64,000 bases of DNA. Source: Duganella sacchari (lineage in GTDB: Bacteria > Pseudomonadota > Gammaproteobacteria > Burkholderiales > Burkholderiaceae_D). Within the stretch, counting starts at the first letter, position 1; every line of letters starts with the position of its first letter. A program made the position numbers and the translations under genes. Under the pieces are notes generated by a model, which saw nothing but the letters and a program-made list of their open reading frames with translations, was not told where the DNA came from and did not search any database. Shown here in pieces: positions 52,890 through 62,607 of the stretch. The stretch covers positions 310,001 through 374,000 of the forward strand of contig NZ_FRCX01000006.1 in assembly GCF_900143065.1 (NCBI RefSeq), written 5' to 3'.

Positions 52890-54256
52890 GCAGGCTATTT
52901 GCGCGCCAAGCGCTGTTGCCGGAAGGCTGGGTGAAAGATGTGCTCATCGAGTGGGACGCGGACGGCAGCATCACGGCGCTCCTGCCGGGCGCTGCGGAGA
53001 ACGCGCGTGCCGGCGCCGAGACGGTGGCGTATGCGCTGCCGGGCATGATCAATCTGCACTCGCACAGCTTCCAGCGCGCGCTGGGCGGGCGCACCGAGAA
53101 GGCGGGCGACAGCAAGGACAGCTTCTGGACCTGGCGCGACCTGATGTACCGCTTTGCGCGCAACATCACGCCGGAACATATCGAGGCGATTTCCGCGCAG
53201 CTGTATAGCGAATGCCTGCGCCACGGCTATACCTCGATGTGCGAATTCCACTACGTGCAGCGTGCGCAGGACGGCGCCATGTATGCGCGGCCGGCGGAAA
53301 CGGCGGAGCGTGTCATCGGCGCCGCACGGTTGGCCGGAATCGGCGTGACCATGCTGCCAGTGTTGTATAGTTATTCCGGCTTTGGCGAAATGGCGCTGAA
53401 ACCGGAGCAGCAGCGTTTTAAAACCGATGCGCAGGATGTGTTGCGCATCATTGAGGCGCTGGAGCCGCTGCGCGATGCGCAGACTGAAGTGGGCGTGGCG
53501 CCGCATTCGCTGCGCGCGGCGTCGGTCGGGCAGATACAGGAAGTGCTGGCGACGCTGCCCAAGGCGCGTCCGGTGCACATCCATATCGCCGAGCAGATGG
53601 CGGAAGTGCAGCAGTCGATCAACTGGAGCGGACGCCGTCCGGTGCAGTGGCTGCTGGAGAATGTGGGCGTGGACCCGCGCTGGTGCCTGATTCATGCGAC
53701 GCATCTGACGGAAGATGAAGTCAGCGGTATCGCCCGCAGCGGTGCGGTGGCGGGCCTGTGTCCGACCACGGAAGCGAATCTGGGCGATGGCCTGTTCCCG
53801 CTCGAGAGCTTCCTGGCGCAGGGCGGCGTGTTTGGCATCGGCAGCGACAGCCATGTGTCCCAAAGCGCGGTGGAAGAACTGCGCTGGCTGGAGTACGGCC
53901 AGCGTTTGCAGCATCAGCGCCGCAATATCGCGGTGTCCGATACACAGCGTAATGTGGCGGACTTCCTGTGGCAGGGTGCGCTGCGTGGCGGCGCGCAGGC
54001 GGCAGGGCGGCCGGTAGGCGCGCTGGCGGTGGGACTGCGGGCGGACATCGTGGTACTGGATGACGCTCACCCGAATATGTTTGGGTTGACGCTGGACGAG
54101 GTACTCGGCTCCTTTGTCTTCAACGGCAACGACAATCTGGTCAAGGACGTCATGGTCGGCGGCCAGTGGGTAGTGCGCAATCAGCAGCACGTGGCGCAGC
54201 AGGCGATCGCTGCGCGCTTCAAGCAGACCTTGGCCGAACTGAGGGAGTTCCGATGA
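52886..54256 (+). CDS. hutF: Formimidoylglutamate deiminase
   Basis: 456 residues, amidohydrolase superfamily. Converts N-formimino-L-glutamate to N-formylglutamate with release of ammonia. Metal and catalytic residues occur in MINLHSHSFQRALGGRTE, HIHIAEQMAEVQQSIN, CLIHATHLTEDEV and GIGSDSHVSQSAVEEL. ATGA overlaps with hutG and hutD on both sides. C-terminal DIVVLDDAHPNM. Confidence 0.96.
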   Translation: MSRLFARQALLPEGWVKDVLIEWDADGSITALLPGAAENARAGAETVAYALPGMINLHSHSFQRALGGRTEKAGDSKDSFWTWRDLMYRFARNITPEHIEAISAQLYSECLRHGYTSMCEFHYVQRAQDGAMYARPAETAERVIGAARLAGIGVTMLPVLYSYSGFGEMALKPEQQRFKTDAQDVLRIIEALEPLRDAQTEVGVAPHSLRAASVGQIQEVLATLPKARPVHIHIAEQMAEVQQSINWSGRRPVQWLLENVGVDPRWCLIHATHLTEDEVSGIARSGAVAGLCPTTEANLGDGLFPLESFLAQGGVFGIGSDSHVSQSAVEELRWLEYGQRLQHQRRNIAVSDTQRNVADFLWQGALRGGAQAAGRPVGALAVGLRADIVVLDDAHPNMFGLTLDEVLGSFVFNGNDNLVKDVMVGGQWVVRNQQHVAQQAIAARFKQTLAELREFR

Positions 54257-54828
54257 CCCAGCTGATCCAGTATGCAAACCTGCGGCCCGCACCGTGGAAG
54301 AATGGCGGCGGCAGCACGACGGAAATTACCGTCTTTCCGGCTGGCGCCAGCTTCGATGCTTTCGACTGGCGCATCAGCCTGGCCACGATTGCGCAGGATG
54401 GCCCGTTCTCTTCTTTCCCCGGCATTGACCGTTCGCTGGCGCTGGTGGCCGGCGACGGCGTGCTGCTGGACTTCGGCGATGAGCGCTTTGTGCTCAGCCC
54501 CAGCGAGCCGCTGATCGAGTTCGCGGGCGAGGATGCGGTGCACGCCACCGTCTCCGGCCAGCAGACCACAGATTTCAATGTCATGACGCGGCGCGGCGTG
54601 TGCCGTCATCGCCTGGAACTGCGCGTGGTGCGCGGCACGGAGGCGCTCAAGCGCCGCAGCGCCACCACGCTGCTGTTCCTGGCGGACGGCGAAAGCCTGA
54701 CGCTGAGCAGCGCGCGCGAACGCATTGCCATGGTGCGCTATGACACGGTCATCATCGAGGCCGGGGAAGACTGGACGCTGGAAGCCCAGCAAGCCACCGT
54801 GATGGTGGCCGATATCATCCGTAATTAA
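54253..54828 (+). CDS. hutD: HutD family protein
   Basis: 191 residues, a cupin-like bicupin fold. [39 protein letters not shown] and the later [12 protein letters not shown] match HutD. In Pseudomonas HutD is a non-enzymatic governor that tunes hut expression, possibly through urocanate or formylglutamate binding. Here it is coupled to hutF (ATGA) and 11 bp from hutI. Confidence 0.93.
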   Translation: MTQLIQYANLRPAPWKNGGGSTTEITVFPAGASFDAFDWRISLATIAQDGPFSSFPGIDRSLALVAGDGVLLDFGDERFVLSPSEPLIEFAGEDAVHATVSGQQTTDFNVMTRRGVCRHRLELRVVRGTEALKRRSATTLLFLADGESLTLSSARERIAMVRYDTVIIEAGEDWTLEAQQATVMVADIIRN

Positions 54829-54839
54829 GAAAGCGAAGT

Positions 54840-56051
54840 ATGTGGGACGTGTTGTTTACCAATGTGCATCTGGCCACCATGGTGGGCGGGTACGGCGAGA
54901 TTCGTGATGCCGCAATCGCGGTCAAGGATGGCCGCATTGCGTGGCTGGGCGCGCAGGCCGATATGCCGCAAGGCGCGCAGGCCGTCACCGTGCACGATGG
55001 CGGCGGCAGCTGGCTGACGCCGGGCCTGATCGACTGCCATACCCACATCGTGCATGCCGGCAACCGCAGCGATGAATTCGAAGCGCGCCTGAACGGTGCG
55101 ACTTATGAAGACATCGCCCGCGCCGGCGGCGGCATCATGTCGACCGTGCGTGCTACCCGTGCGGCATCGGAAGATGAGCTGCTGCGGCAAACCCTGCCGC
55201 GCGTCTACAGCCTGCTGGCGGAAGGCGTGACCACCATTGAAATCAAGTCCGGCTATGGCCTGACGCAGGAATCCGAGGCGGCCATGCTGCGCGCCGCGCG
55301 CCGCATCGGCCGCGAGTTGCCAGTGCGCGTGGCGACCACCTTCCTGGGCGCGCATGCCTTGCCGCCCGAGTTTGCCGGCCGCGCCGACGATTACATCGAA
55401 GAAGTCTGCAGGATGATTCCCGCGCTGGCCGCCGAAGGATTGGTGGACGCAGTGGACGTGTTCTGCGAACGCATCGGCTTTTCGTATGAGCAGACGGAGC
55501 GCGTATTCCAGGCCGCGCAGGCGCACGGCCTGCCCGTCAAGCTGCATGCGGAGCAGCTGTCCGACCAGCGTGGCGCCGAGCTGACGGCGCGCTACCAGGG
55601 CTTGTCGGCCGATCACCTGGAGCATCTGAGCGCAGCGGGCATCGCCGCCATGGCGCAAGCCGGCACGGTGGCAGTGCTGCTGCCGGGCGCTTACTACTTC
55701 CTGCGCGATACCACGCCGCCGCCAGTGGCCGCGCTGCGTGCGGCCGGCGTGGCCATGGCCGTGGCGACCGACTGCAATCCTGGCACCTCGCCCATGACGT
55801 CGCTGCTGCTGGCGATGAATATGGCGTGCACGCTGTGGCGCCTGACGCCGCAGGAAGCGCTGGCCGGCTGCACCGCCTATGCCGCGCGCGCACTGGGCCT
55901 GCACGATGAAATCGGCACGCTGGAAGTGGGCAAGCGGGCCGACTTCGCGCTGTGGCGCATCGCGCGCCCGGCGGATCTGTCTTATGCGATTGGCATGAAT
56001 CCGTGTCGCGGTGTCGTCAACGCAGGCAAATTACGCTCTCCGGCCATGTAA
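54840..56051 (+). CDS. hutI: Imidazolonepropionase
   Basis: 403 residues, metal-dependent amidohydrolase. Opens imidazolone propionate to N-formimino-L-glutamate. [20 protein letters not shown] carries the first metal His pair; [23 protein letters not shown] and [13 protein letters not shown] give the rest. Last gene of the hut run. The following protease has a separate 67-bp upstream space. Confidence 0.97.
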   Translation: MWDVLFTNVHLATMVGGYGEIRDAAIAVKDGRIAWLGAQADMPQGAQAVTVHDGGGSWLTPGLIDCHTHIVHAGNRSDEFEARLNGATYEDIARAGGGIMSTVRATRAASEDELLRQTLPRVYSLLAEGVTTIEIKSGYGLTQESEAAMLRAARRIGRELPVRVATTFLGAHALPPEFAGRADDYIEEVCRMIPALAAEGLVDAVDVFCERIGFSYEQTERVFQAAQAHGLPVKLHAEQLSDQRGAELTARYQGLSADHLEHLSAAGIAAMAQAGTVAVLLPGAYYFLRDTTPPPVAALRAAGVAMAVATDCNPGTSPMTSLLLAMNMACTLWRLTPQEALAGCTAYAARALGLHDEIGTLEVGKRADFALWRIARPADLSYAIGMNPCRGVVNAGKLRSPAM

Positions 56052-56118
56052 AAATCCCTCGCTTCGTTGTGCTTTCGGTTACATTATCCGGATGCCATTT
56101 GAAAGAAGCAGGATATCC

Positions 56119-58770
56119 ATGTTCGTCCCGAATACCGTACGCGCCGCCGTCCTGGCGGCGCTGAGCGTACAGGCGCTGGCCCAGGAGCCGACGCCGCCTG
56201 TGCCGCATGCCCCTGAAGTGCCCGTGGTTGCCACCACTCCGCTGCAACCCGCCGCCACGCCGACGCCGGCGGTTGCCGCGCCGGTAGCCGTGCCGCGGCC
56301 TTTTGCTGACATGGTGCGTGGCGCTGCCCACCTGCCGGGCTTTCTGAGCCTGTACCAGAAAGAGGAAAAAGTCTGGATCGAGCTGCGCCCCGACCAGTTC
56401 GACCGTCCCCTGTTCATGTCCGTGAATATGCCGAACGGCATAGGCGAGCGTGGCATCTACGGCAGCCAGATGGGCTTGAGCCAGGTGGTGGTGTTCCACC
56501 GCATCGGCAACCTGGTGCAGATGATCGCCAAGAACGTGGAATTTGGCGCCAAGGGCGGCACGCCGCAAGCGATGGCGGTGCAGCAGGCCTATTCGGACAG
56601 CCTGCTGGCGATTGCGCCCGTGGCCAGCGGTCCGAATCCGCAGAACAAGGGCATCCTGGTGGAAGCCAACATCCTGCTGCTCGGCGATATCCCGTCGATG
56701 ACGACGCGGCTGGAGGCTGCCTTCCGCATGCCGTATGCCATGGATGCGCGCAACAGCAGCTTCCTGACCATCCGCGCGGATGAGGCGATGACGGGCTTCC
56801 AGGTCAACGCCCACTTCTTTGTGCCGCGCATCGCCGCCGCGCCCGCTGTGGTGGCGCCAAACATGGCCGCTGCGGTTCCGCATGCGCCGTCCACGCTGCC
56901 GGACCCGCGCAGCATGTTCCTCGGTTTCTACTACAGCTTCATGCCGCTGCCGGCGCAAGCCATGCATAGCCGCCGCGCGGATGACCGTATCGGCCACTTC
57001 GTCAGCACCAGCCAGGATTATTCGGATGACGTGACGCCCACCACCGCCGTGCATCTGGTCGAACGCTGGCGGCTGGAGAAGCAGGACCCGGAAGCGCCGC
57101 TGTCCGAACCCAGGCAGCCTATCGTGTACTGGATCGACGCCAACGTGCCGGAGAAATACCGTGAAGCGGTGCGGCAGGGCGCATTGGCATGGAATGCCGC
57201 ATTTGAACGCATCGGTTTCAAGAACGCCATCGTGGTCAAGCAGCAGACCGAGGCCGACCGCTTCGACACCATGGATGCGCGCCATGCGTCGATACGCTGG
57301 TTTGTCGGCACCGATGTGAGCTTTGCCATCGGCCCGAGCCAGGTCGATCCGCGCAGCGGCGAAATTCTGGATGCGGACATCGCCATCTCCGATATCTTCG
57401 CACGCGGTGCGCGCCGCCTGATCGGCGAAGATGCGCTCCAGCTGCTGCCGCAGCAGTCCGCCGCTGCGCGTTGCGACTACCTGCAGGAATCGGCCGCCGA
57501 GATGGGCTTTGCCATGGACCTGCTGGAAGCGCGCGGCGAACTGGAAATGGGCAGTCCGGAAGCGGATGCGGTGGCGCAGGCGTATGTGAAGTCGGTCGTC
57601 ATGCACGAAGTGGGACACACGCTGGGGCTGCGGCATAACTTCCGCTCATCGACGGTCTATTCGCTCAAGGAATTGCAGGACCCCGAGTTCACCAAAAAGA
57701 ATGGCCTGGCGGGATCGGTGATGGACTACACGCCGTTCAACCTGTCGCTCAAAGGCGAGAAGCAGGGCGAGTATGTGCCGTCCACGCTGGGGCCTTACGA
57801 CTACTGGGCGATTGAATATGCCTACAAGCCTGTCGATGCGGCGCACGAGAAGGAGGAGCTGGCGAAGATCGCCGGCCGTTCGAATGAGCCGCAGCTGGCG
57901 TTTGGCACCGACCAGGATGCGAATGGCTTCAACCTGGACCCGGACGTCAATGTGTTTGACCTGGGCAGCGATCCGCTGGCGTACTTCCAGCGCCGCCTGA
58001 CGATTTCGCGCGAATTGTGGGACCGCATTCAGAACCGCACCTTGAAGCCGGGCGAGAGCTACGAAGTGCTGCGCCGCAGTTTCGATTATGGCTTCCAGCA
58101 GTTTGCGCGCACCATGCCGGTGGTGGTCAAGTATGTCGGCGGTGTGACCTATCTGCGCGACCATGCCGGCACCGGCCGCGCCACCTTTACGCCGGTGCCC
58201 CTGCCGCGCCAGCGCGCCGCGTTGCAGATGGTGACGGACAGCCTGTTCAAGGCGGACAGTTTCAAATTCTCGCCGGCGATCATCAGCCGTCTGGGCGTGG
58301 ATCACTTCAGTGAGCGTCCGGGGCGGCCGGATGTGTCGGTGGGCGGCCGCGTGCTGTTCCTGCAGTCGGCGGTACTGGACCAGCTGATGTCGGATGGCGT
58401 TGCCGTGCGCCTGCTGGATTCGCAGGAGAAGCTGGATAACCGCAAGGAGGCGCTGAGCCTCGATGAGCTGTATCTGACATTGCAGAACGCGGTGTGGAGC
58501 GAGCTCAAATCCGGCAAGGATATCAGCGGCATGCGGCGTAACCTGCAGCGCGAGCATCTGAAACGTGTGGTGGCGGCCTTGCTGCGCGTATCGGCGGGCA
58601 CGCCAGCCGATGTGCGTAGCCTGCAGCGCCAGAACGCCGTGCAGTTGCAGCGCGATCTGCGCGTGGCGATGGCACGGCCGGTCAGCCGCGAGGCCAAGGC
58701 GCACCTGTCGGAAAGCTATGAGACGCTGGGGCAGGCGTTGAAGGCCTCCATGCTGCGCGCGGGTGCCTGA
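56119..58770 (+). CDS. Exported zinc-dependent metalloprotease (DUF5117/DUF4953 type)
   Basis: 883 residues. Signal peptide MFVPNTVRAAVLAALSVQALAQ, a Pro/Ala-rich linker, then DUF5117-like LPGFLSLYQKEEKVWIELRP. The catalytic region has VVMHEVGHTLGLRHNF, the extended metzincin HEXXHXXGXXH zinc site (about 495-505), and a later GSVMDYTPFN Met-turn-like stretch. Start at 56119 follows GCAGGA. Large exported proteases of this group are common in Gram-negative soil bacteria; substrate unknown. It follows hutI by 67 bp but is not expected to belong to histidine degradation. Confidence 0.88.
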   Translation: MFVPNTVRAAVLAALSVQALAQEPTPPVPHAPEVPVVATTPLQPAATPTPAVAAPVAVPRPFADMVRGAAHLPGFLSLYQKEEKVWIELRPDQFDRPLFMSVNMPNGIGERGIYGSQMGLSQVVVFHRIGNLVQMIAKNVEFGAKGGTPQAMAVQQAYSDSLLAIAPVASGPNPQNKGILVEANILLLGDIPSMTTRLEAAFRMPYAMDARNSSFLTIRADEAMTGFQVNAHFFVPRIAAAPAVVAPNMAAAVPHAPSTLPDPRSMFLGFYYSFMPLPAQAMHSRRADDRIGHFVSTSQDYSDDVTPTTAVHLVERWRLEKQDPEAPLSEPRQPIVYWIDANVPEKYREAVRQGALAWNAAFERIGFKNAIVVKQQTEADRFDTMDARHASIRWFVGTDVSFAIGPSQVDPRSGEILDADIAISDIFARGARRLIGEDALQLLPQQSAAARCDYLQESAAEMGFAMDLLEARGELEMGSPEADAVAQAYVKSVVMHEVGHTLGLRHNFRSSTVYSLKELQDPEFTKKNGLAGSVMDYTPFNLSLKGEKQGEYVPSTLGPYDYWAIEYAYKPVDAAHEKEELAKIAGRSNEPQLAFGTDQDANGFNLDPDVNVFDLGSDPLAYFQRRLTISRELWDRIQNRTLKPGESYEVLRRSFDYGFQQFARTMPVVVKYVGGVTYLRDHAGTGRATFTPVPLPRQRAALQMVTDSLFKADSFKFSPAIISRLGVDHFSERPGRPDVSVGGRVLFLQSAVLDQLMSDGVAVRLLDSQEKLDNRKEALSLDELYLTLQNAVWSELKSGKDISGMRRNLQREHLKRVVAALLRVSAGTPADVRSLQRQNAVQLQRDLRVAMARPVSREAKAHLSESYETLGQALKASMLRAGA

Positions 58771-58771
58771 G

Positions 58772-60277
58772 ATGGTGCGGCGATGGTGGCTGGCCGCGCT
58801 GCTGTGCGCGGCCACGGTGGCGCATGCGGCGGGCGATACGCTGCATGTGGGCTCTAAGCGTTTTACGGAGTCGTACATCCTCGGTGAGCTGCTGACGCAA
58901 ACGGCGGCGCCGCATGCAAAGGCCGAGCATTTGCAGGGGCTGGGCAATACGGCGATTGTGCTGGCGGCCTTGCAGGCGGGGCGGATCGACGTCTATCCCG
59001 AGTACCTGGGCACGATCGATCTGGAAATCCTCAAGCATCAGCAGCCGGCGTCACTGGAGCAGATGCGCAAGGAGCTGGCGGCGATGGGGCTGGGCGTGGC
59101 GGTGCCGCTGGGCTTCAACAATACCTATGCGCTGGCGATGCGTGCGGATGGCTTGTACAAGCTCAGCGAGCTGGCGCCGCAGCCGTCCTTGCGCTTTGGC
59201 TTGTCGCACGAGTTTATCGGCCGCGCCGATGGCTGGCCCGGACTGGCGGCGCGCTATGGCCTGCAACAGCGGCCGGAAGGGCTGGACCACGGCATCGCCT
59301 ACGAGGCTTTGCAGCAGAAGCAGGTCGATGTCATCGATATCTATTCGACCGATGCGAAGATCAAGCAGTACGGCTTGCGTGTGCTGGACGATGACCGCGG
59401 CTACTTCCCGCGCTACGACGCGGTGCTGCTGTACCGGCTCGACGCGGCGCAGCGCTTCCCGCAGGCGTGGCAGGCGATCAGCCGGCTGGAAGGGCGCATC
59501 AGCGCGGCCGACATGATCGCGATGAATGCGGCCGCTGAAATTGACGGGCAAGGCTTCAGCCGCATTGCCGGCGACTGGCTGGCGCGGCATGGACAGGGCA
59601 CGGCGCCTGGCGCCGCAGCGCCTGCGGTGCGCGATGGCTTGTTCGGCAAACTGTTCGACCCAAACCTTGGCCGCCTCACGCGCCAGCACATCGCACTGGT
59701 GCTGATGGCGGTGGCGCTGGCCTGCGTGGCCGGCGTGCCTCTGGGCGTGCTGGCGGCGACGCGGCCCCGTTTGCGGCAAGTGGTACTGGGCCTGACCGGC
59801 GTGCTGCAAACCGTGCCGTCACTGGCCTTGCTGGCGCTGCTGATTCCCCTGCTTGGCATGATAGGCACCGCGCCGGCGCTGGTGGCGCTGGTGGTGTACG
59901 CCTTGCTGCCCATCGTGCGCAATACCTGCACCGGTCTGCTGCAAGTGCCGGCCGGCCTCAAACTGGCAGCGCAGGCGCTCGGACTGCGCCGCTGGCAGCG
60001 CTTGTGGCATGTGGATCTGCCGTTGGCGCTGCCGGTCATACTGGCGGGCGTCAAAACGGCGGCGGTGATGAGCGTGGGGACGGCGACGATTGCCGCGTTC
60101 ATCGGCGCCGGCGGCTATGGCGAACGCATCACCATCGGCCTGGCGCTCAACGATAACGATATGCTGCTGGCGGGAGCGATTCCGGCGGCGCTGCTGGCGC
60201 TCATCACGCAAGGCTTGTTTGAACTGCTGGAGCGCACAGTGACTAATCGACATCGGCTTTCTGTAAAGTCGCCGTAA
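58772..60277 (+). CDS. Fused osmoprotectant binding protein and permease (OpuB/OpuC type)
   Basis: 501 residues. A signal peptide and an N-terminal solute-binding domain (about 20-275) with LHVGSKRFTESYILGELLTQ, LGNTAIVLAALQAGRIDVYP and DVIDIYSTDAKIKQYG come first. A permease domain (about 300-495) follows with LQTVPSLALLALLIPLLG, LPIVRNTCTGLLQVPAGLK and the EAA-like AAQALGLRRWQRLWHVDLPLA. Normal family order is permease then binding domain; here it is binding domain then permease. It needs an ATPase subunit, which is not in this window. A GTG 9 bp upstream is an alternative start. Terminated at 60365-60395. Confidence 0.88.
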   Translation: MVRRWWLAALLCAATVAHAAGDTLHVGSKRFTESYILGELLTQTAAPHAKAEHLQGLGNTAIVLAALQAGRIDVYPEYLGTIDLEILKHQQPASLEQMRKELAAMGLGVAVPLGFNNTYALAMRADGLYKLSELAPQPSLRFGLSHEFIGRADGWPGLAARYGLQQRPEGLDHGIAYEALQQKQVDVIDIYSTDAKIKQYGLRVLDDDRGYFPRYDAVLLYRLDAAQRFPQAWQAISRLEGRISAADMIAMNAAAEIDGQGFSRIAGDWLARHGQGTAPGAAAPAVRDGLFGKLFDPNLGRLTRQHIALVLMAVALACVAGVPLGVLAATRPRLRQVVLGLTGVLQTVPSLALLALLIPLLGMIGTAPALVALVVYALLPIVRNTCTGLLQVPAGLKLAAQALGLRRWQRLWHVDLPLALPVILAGVKTAAVMSVGTATIAAFIGAGGYGERITIGLALNDNDMLLAGAIPAALLALITQGLFELLERTVTNRHRLSVKSP

Positions 60278-60364
60278 TGATTTGTAAGCCGTGCGTCGTG
60301 TTTGCAGCGGGGACGATATAGTGGAGGTGTTGATTCAATCTCCCTCCCCCTGACAAAGGGTTCT

Positions 60365-60395
60365 CCCATCCGGCGCAAACCGGATGGGTTTTTTT
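60365..60395 (+). terminator. Factor-independent terminator after the osmoprotectant transporter gene
   Basis: CCCATCCGG, six-base loop CGCAAA, CCGGATGGG, then seven T. The convergent GNAT gene ends inside it. Confidence 0.92.
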
Positions 60396-60885
60396 ACGCC
60401 TGCGCCGACAGCCGCGCCAGCGCGTCGCCGGTGACGCGGCAGATGCGCCAGTCCGGCATCACGGTCGCGCCCATGTTCTCGTAGAACGTGATGGCATTGG
60501 CGTTCCAGTCCAGTACCGACCATTCAAAGCGGCCGCAGTCGCGGTCGGTCGCCAGCTGCGCCAGCGCCACCAGCATCTGCTTGCCATAACCCTTGCCACG
60601 GTGCGCCTGCTGTACGTACAGGTCTTCCAGGTACAGGCCCTTCTTGCACAGGAAGGTGGAGAAGTTGTGGAAGAACAGCGCGAAGGTCACTACCTCGCCG
60701 CCCGTTTCGCCGACCAGCGCTTCGCACACCGGCTTGTCGCAGAACAGGCTGTCGTGCAGTGCGGCTTCGTTGGCGACCACCATGTGCTCCAGCTTTTCAA
60801 ACACGGCCAGCTCGAAAATCATGCCAAAGATGGCAGGGACGTCGGCCGGCGTGGCCGGGCGGATGGTCAGTTCGGAAGTACTCAT
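60394..60885 (-). CDS. GNAT N-acetyltransferase (diamine acetyltransferase-like)
   Basis: 163 residues. Acetyl-CoA site QQAHRGKGYGKQMLVALAQL; early DVPAIFGMIFELAVFEKLEH and LYLEDLYVQQ, with SVLDWNANAITFYENMGA near the C-terminus. The pattern resembles the spermidine/spermine or thialysine acetyltransferase group. It starts at 60885 and overlaps the EamA gene stop by one base, so they form one operon. Confidence 0.9.
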   Translation of the reverse strand: MSTSELTIRPATPADVPAIFGMIFELAVFEKLEHMVVANEAALHDSLFCDKPVCEALVGETGGEVVTFALFFHNFSTFLCKKGLYLEDLYVQQAHRGKGYGKQMLVALAQLATDRDCGRFEWSVLDWNANAITFYENMGATVMPDWRICRVTGDALARLSAQA

Positions 60886-61796
60886 CAGTTTTTTGCAGTA
60901 GTAGAAGAAGGTGGTTTCAAAGCCCAGGCCACGCTGGACAAGCATAACACCATGCCCAGCCATTCCATCGGGCCGGGACGGTAGTGTTCCAGCTGGATCG
61001 ACAGCAGCACCGAGATCACCGGCGTCACCACGCCGATGTACACGGCCTTGTCGGAGCCGATGCGGTGGATCAGTGTGAAGTAGGCGGCAAACGCAATTAC
61101 CGAGCCCAGCAGCGACAGGTACAGCAAGCCGCCCCAGTATTTCGCGGTGGTGGGCATGACGAACGACTGGCCGCTGACCAGCACGAACAGGGCCACCAGC
61201 AGCGTACCCCACATCATCGACCAGGCCATGGTGAGCAGCACATTGTCGCATTGCTGGCGCACCTTGACGACCATGATATTGCCCACCGAGCTGGCGATGG
61301 TGGCGCATAGCGCCAGCACCAGTCCCAGCAGGAAATGGCCATTGCCACCGTTTAAAATTTCATTCCATGCGCCATGAATCGAGCGGTAAAACAGCAAGGT
61401 CACGCCGCAGATCGCCACGCCGCCCGCCGCCCAGGTGCGCCAGCTCAGCGCCATGCCGTAGGCGATGCGGTTGAGTATCGGGTTCCAGAACACCATCAAG
61501 GCAAACAGCACCGCCACCAGGCCGGACACCAGATACTGTTCGGAGCTGTAGGTGCAGATGTAGCTGACCGCAAAAGTGGCGCAGCCTTGCAGCATCAGCC
61601 AGCGCTGCGCGCGCCAGGGCAGCAGCAGGCGATGGCCGCGCGCTGCACACCATGTAAACAGCACGGCCGATGCCAGCGCGAAGCGGTATACCACGGAAAC
61701 CGCGGGTGGCACTTCACCCAGTTGTAGCGTAATGGCGAAAAAAGTAGAGCCCCAGATCAAACAGGCGATGATGAATAGCAGTGGAGAGGACATCAA
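60885..61796 (-). CDS. EamA/DMT-family membrane transporter
   Basis: 303 residues with ten membrane helices in two EamA repeats. The first begins IIACLIWGSTFFAITLQLG; the second has GLVLALCATIASSVGNIMVV and GSVIAFAAYFTLIHRIGSDK. A second ATG one codon later is equally possible. It exports small metabolites, often amino acids, but the substrate cannot be read. Co-transcribed with the acetyltransferase gene. Confidence 0.9.
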   Translation of the reverse strand: MMSSPLLFIIACLIWGSTFFAITLQLGEVPPAVSVVYRFALASAVLFTWCAARGHRLLLPWRAQRWLMLQGCATFAVSYICTYSSEQYLVSGLVAVLFALMVFWNPILNRIAYGMALSWRTWAAGGVAICGVTLLFYRSIHGAWNEILNGGNGHFLLGLVLALCATIASSVGNIMVVKVRQQCDNVLLTMAWSMMWGTLLVALFVLVSGQSFVMPTTAKYWGGLLYLSLLGSVIAFAAYFTLIHRIGSDKAVYIGVVTPVISVLLSIQLEHYRPGPMEWLGMVLCLSSVAWALKPPSSTTAKN

Positions 61797-61962
61797 ACCA
61801 GTATAGCTGGAGCGGCGATATCTTGCCTAGCGGCGAGCTTTTTGTTGCGACGCAACAGCTCGGGGATTAAGTTGTATCAGACGTGTAAATTCAGCAGTGC
61901 AGGCCGCAAGACCAAGTATAGTGAAATGACATTTCACCATCTTTCTTCGCCAGGAGAGCGCT

Positions 61963-62100
61963 ATGAGTACCGCGCTGCAAATCAAAGTTGTCACGCTGCT
62001 GGGCTATGTGGCCCTGAGCACCGCGCTGGTGCTGATGCTGGCGGACGACGAGGTGCAGGGCGCGGCGCAGGCGCTATTTGCCCACGCCTTCTTCCGCTAA
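61963..62100 (+). CDS. 45-residue single-helix membrane peptide
   Basis: MSTALQIKVVTLLGYVALST begins it; the helix runs to about residue 27 and is followed by the acidic turn LADDE and the tail FAHAFFR. A strong AGGAG lies 9 bp before the ATG. Codon use is that of the region. No family recognised. It sits between the EamA gene (divergent) and the DUF962 gene (convergent), 6 bp from the latter's stop. Confidence 0.6.
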   Translation: MSTALQIKVVTLLGYVALSTALVLMLADDEVQGAAQALFAHAFFR

Positions 62101-62106
62101 CGGCTT

Positions 62107-62544
62107 TCAATACGCCAGGTGCAGGCGGCGGTACAGGAAGCTCAGCACAAACAGTGGCCCGATCAGCAGGAAGCGCACGTCGTCAAAGAAGGAGGGCTTC
62201 TTGCCTTCGATCTTGTGGCCGATGAACTGGCCTATCCAGGCCAGCACAAACACGGCAATCGACAGCGGCAGCACGGTGGATTGCGGCAGCGCGGCCAGGA
62301 TGGCCAGCATCGCGCCTGCCATCAGCAGCATGCCCACAGCGAACGGCCTGGACAGGCGGAAGTAGTACACCATCGAGGCGGCGGCAAACGCCAGCGCCAC
62401 CAGCGGATGCAGCGACCATAGCAGGCCGAGCAGCGTGAACACGATGACGGGCACGCAGATAAAGTGGATCACTTCGTTGGTCGGGTTGAGGTGGCTTTCG
62501 CTGTACTGGGCCAGCAGTGTGTCGATGGTGCGGTGTTCCGGCAT
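62107..62544 (-). CDS. DUF962 (Mpo1-like) membrane protein
   Basis: 145 residues with four membrane helices. SESHLNPTNEVIHFICVPV carries the conserved His of the family, and FIGHKIEGKKPSFFDDVRFL is the second hallmark with another His. Yeast Mpo1 is an Fe-dependent dioxygenase in fatty-acid alpha-oxidation; bacterial function is not known. AGGAG is present upstream. It is transcribed divergently from the glycosylase gene 63 bp away. Confidence 0.88.
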   Translation of the reverse strand: MPEHRTIDTLLAQYSESHLNPTNEVIHFICVPVIVFTLLGLLWSLHPLVALAFAAASMVYYFRLSRPFAVGMLLMAGAMLAILAALPQSTVLPLSIAVFVLAWIGQFIGHKIEGKKPSFFDDVRFLLIGPLFVLSFLYRRLHLAY

Positions 62545-62607
62545 GGTTGTCTCCTGCAAGTTATTGTTGTTGGCTGCTCAAGGATTCTACACCTGTAGAA
62601 TACGCGC

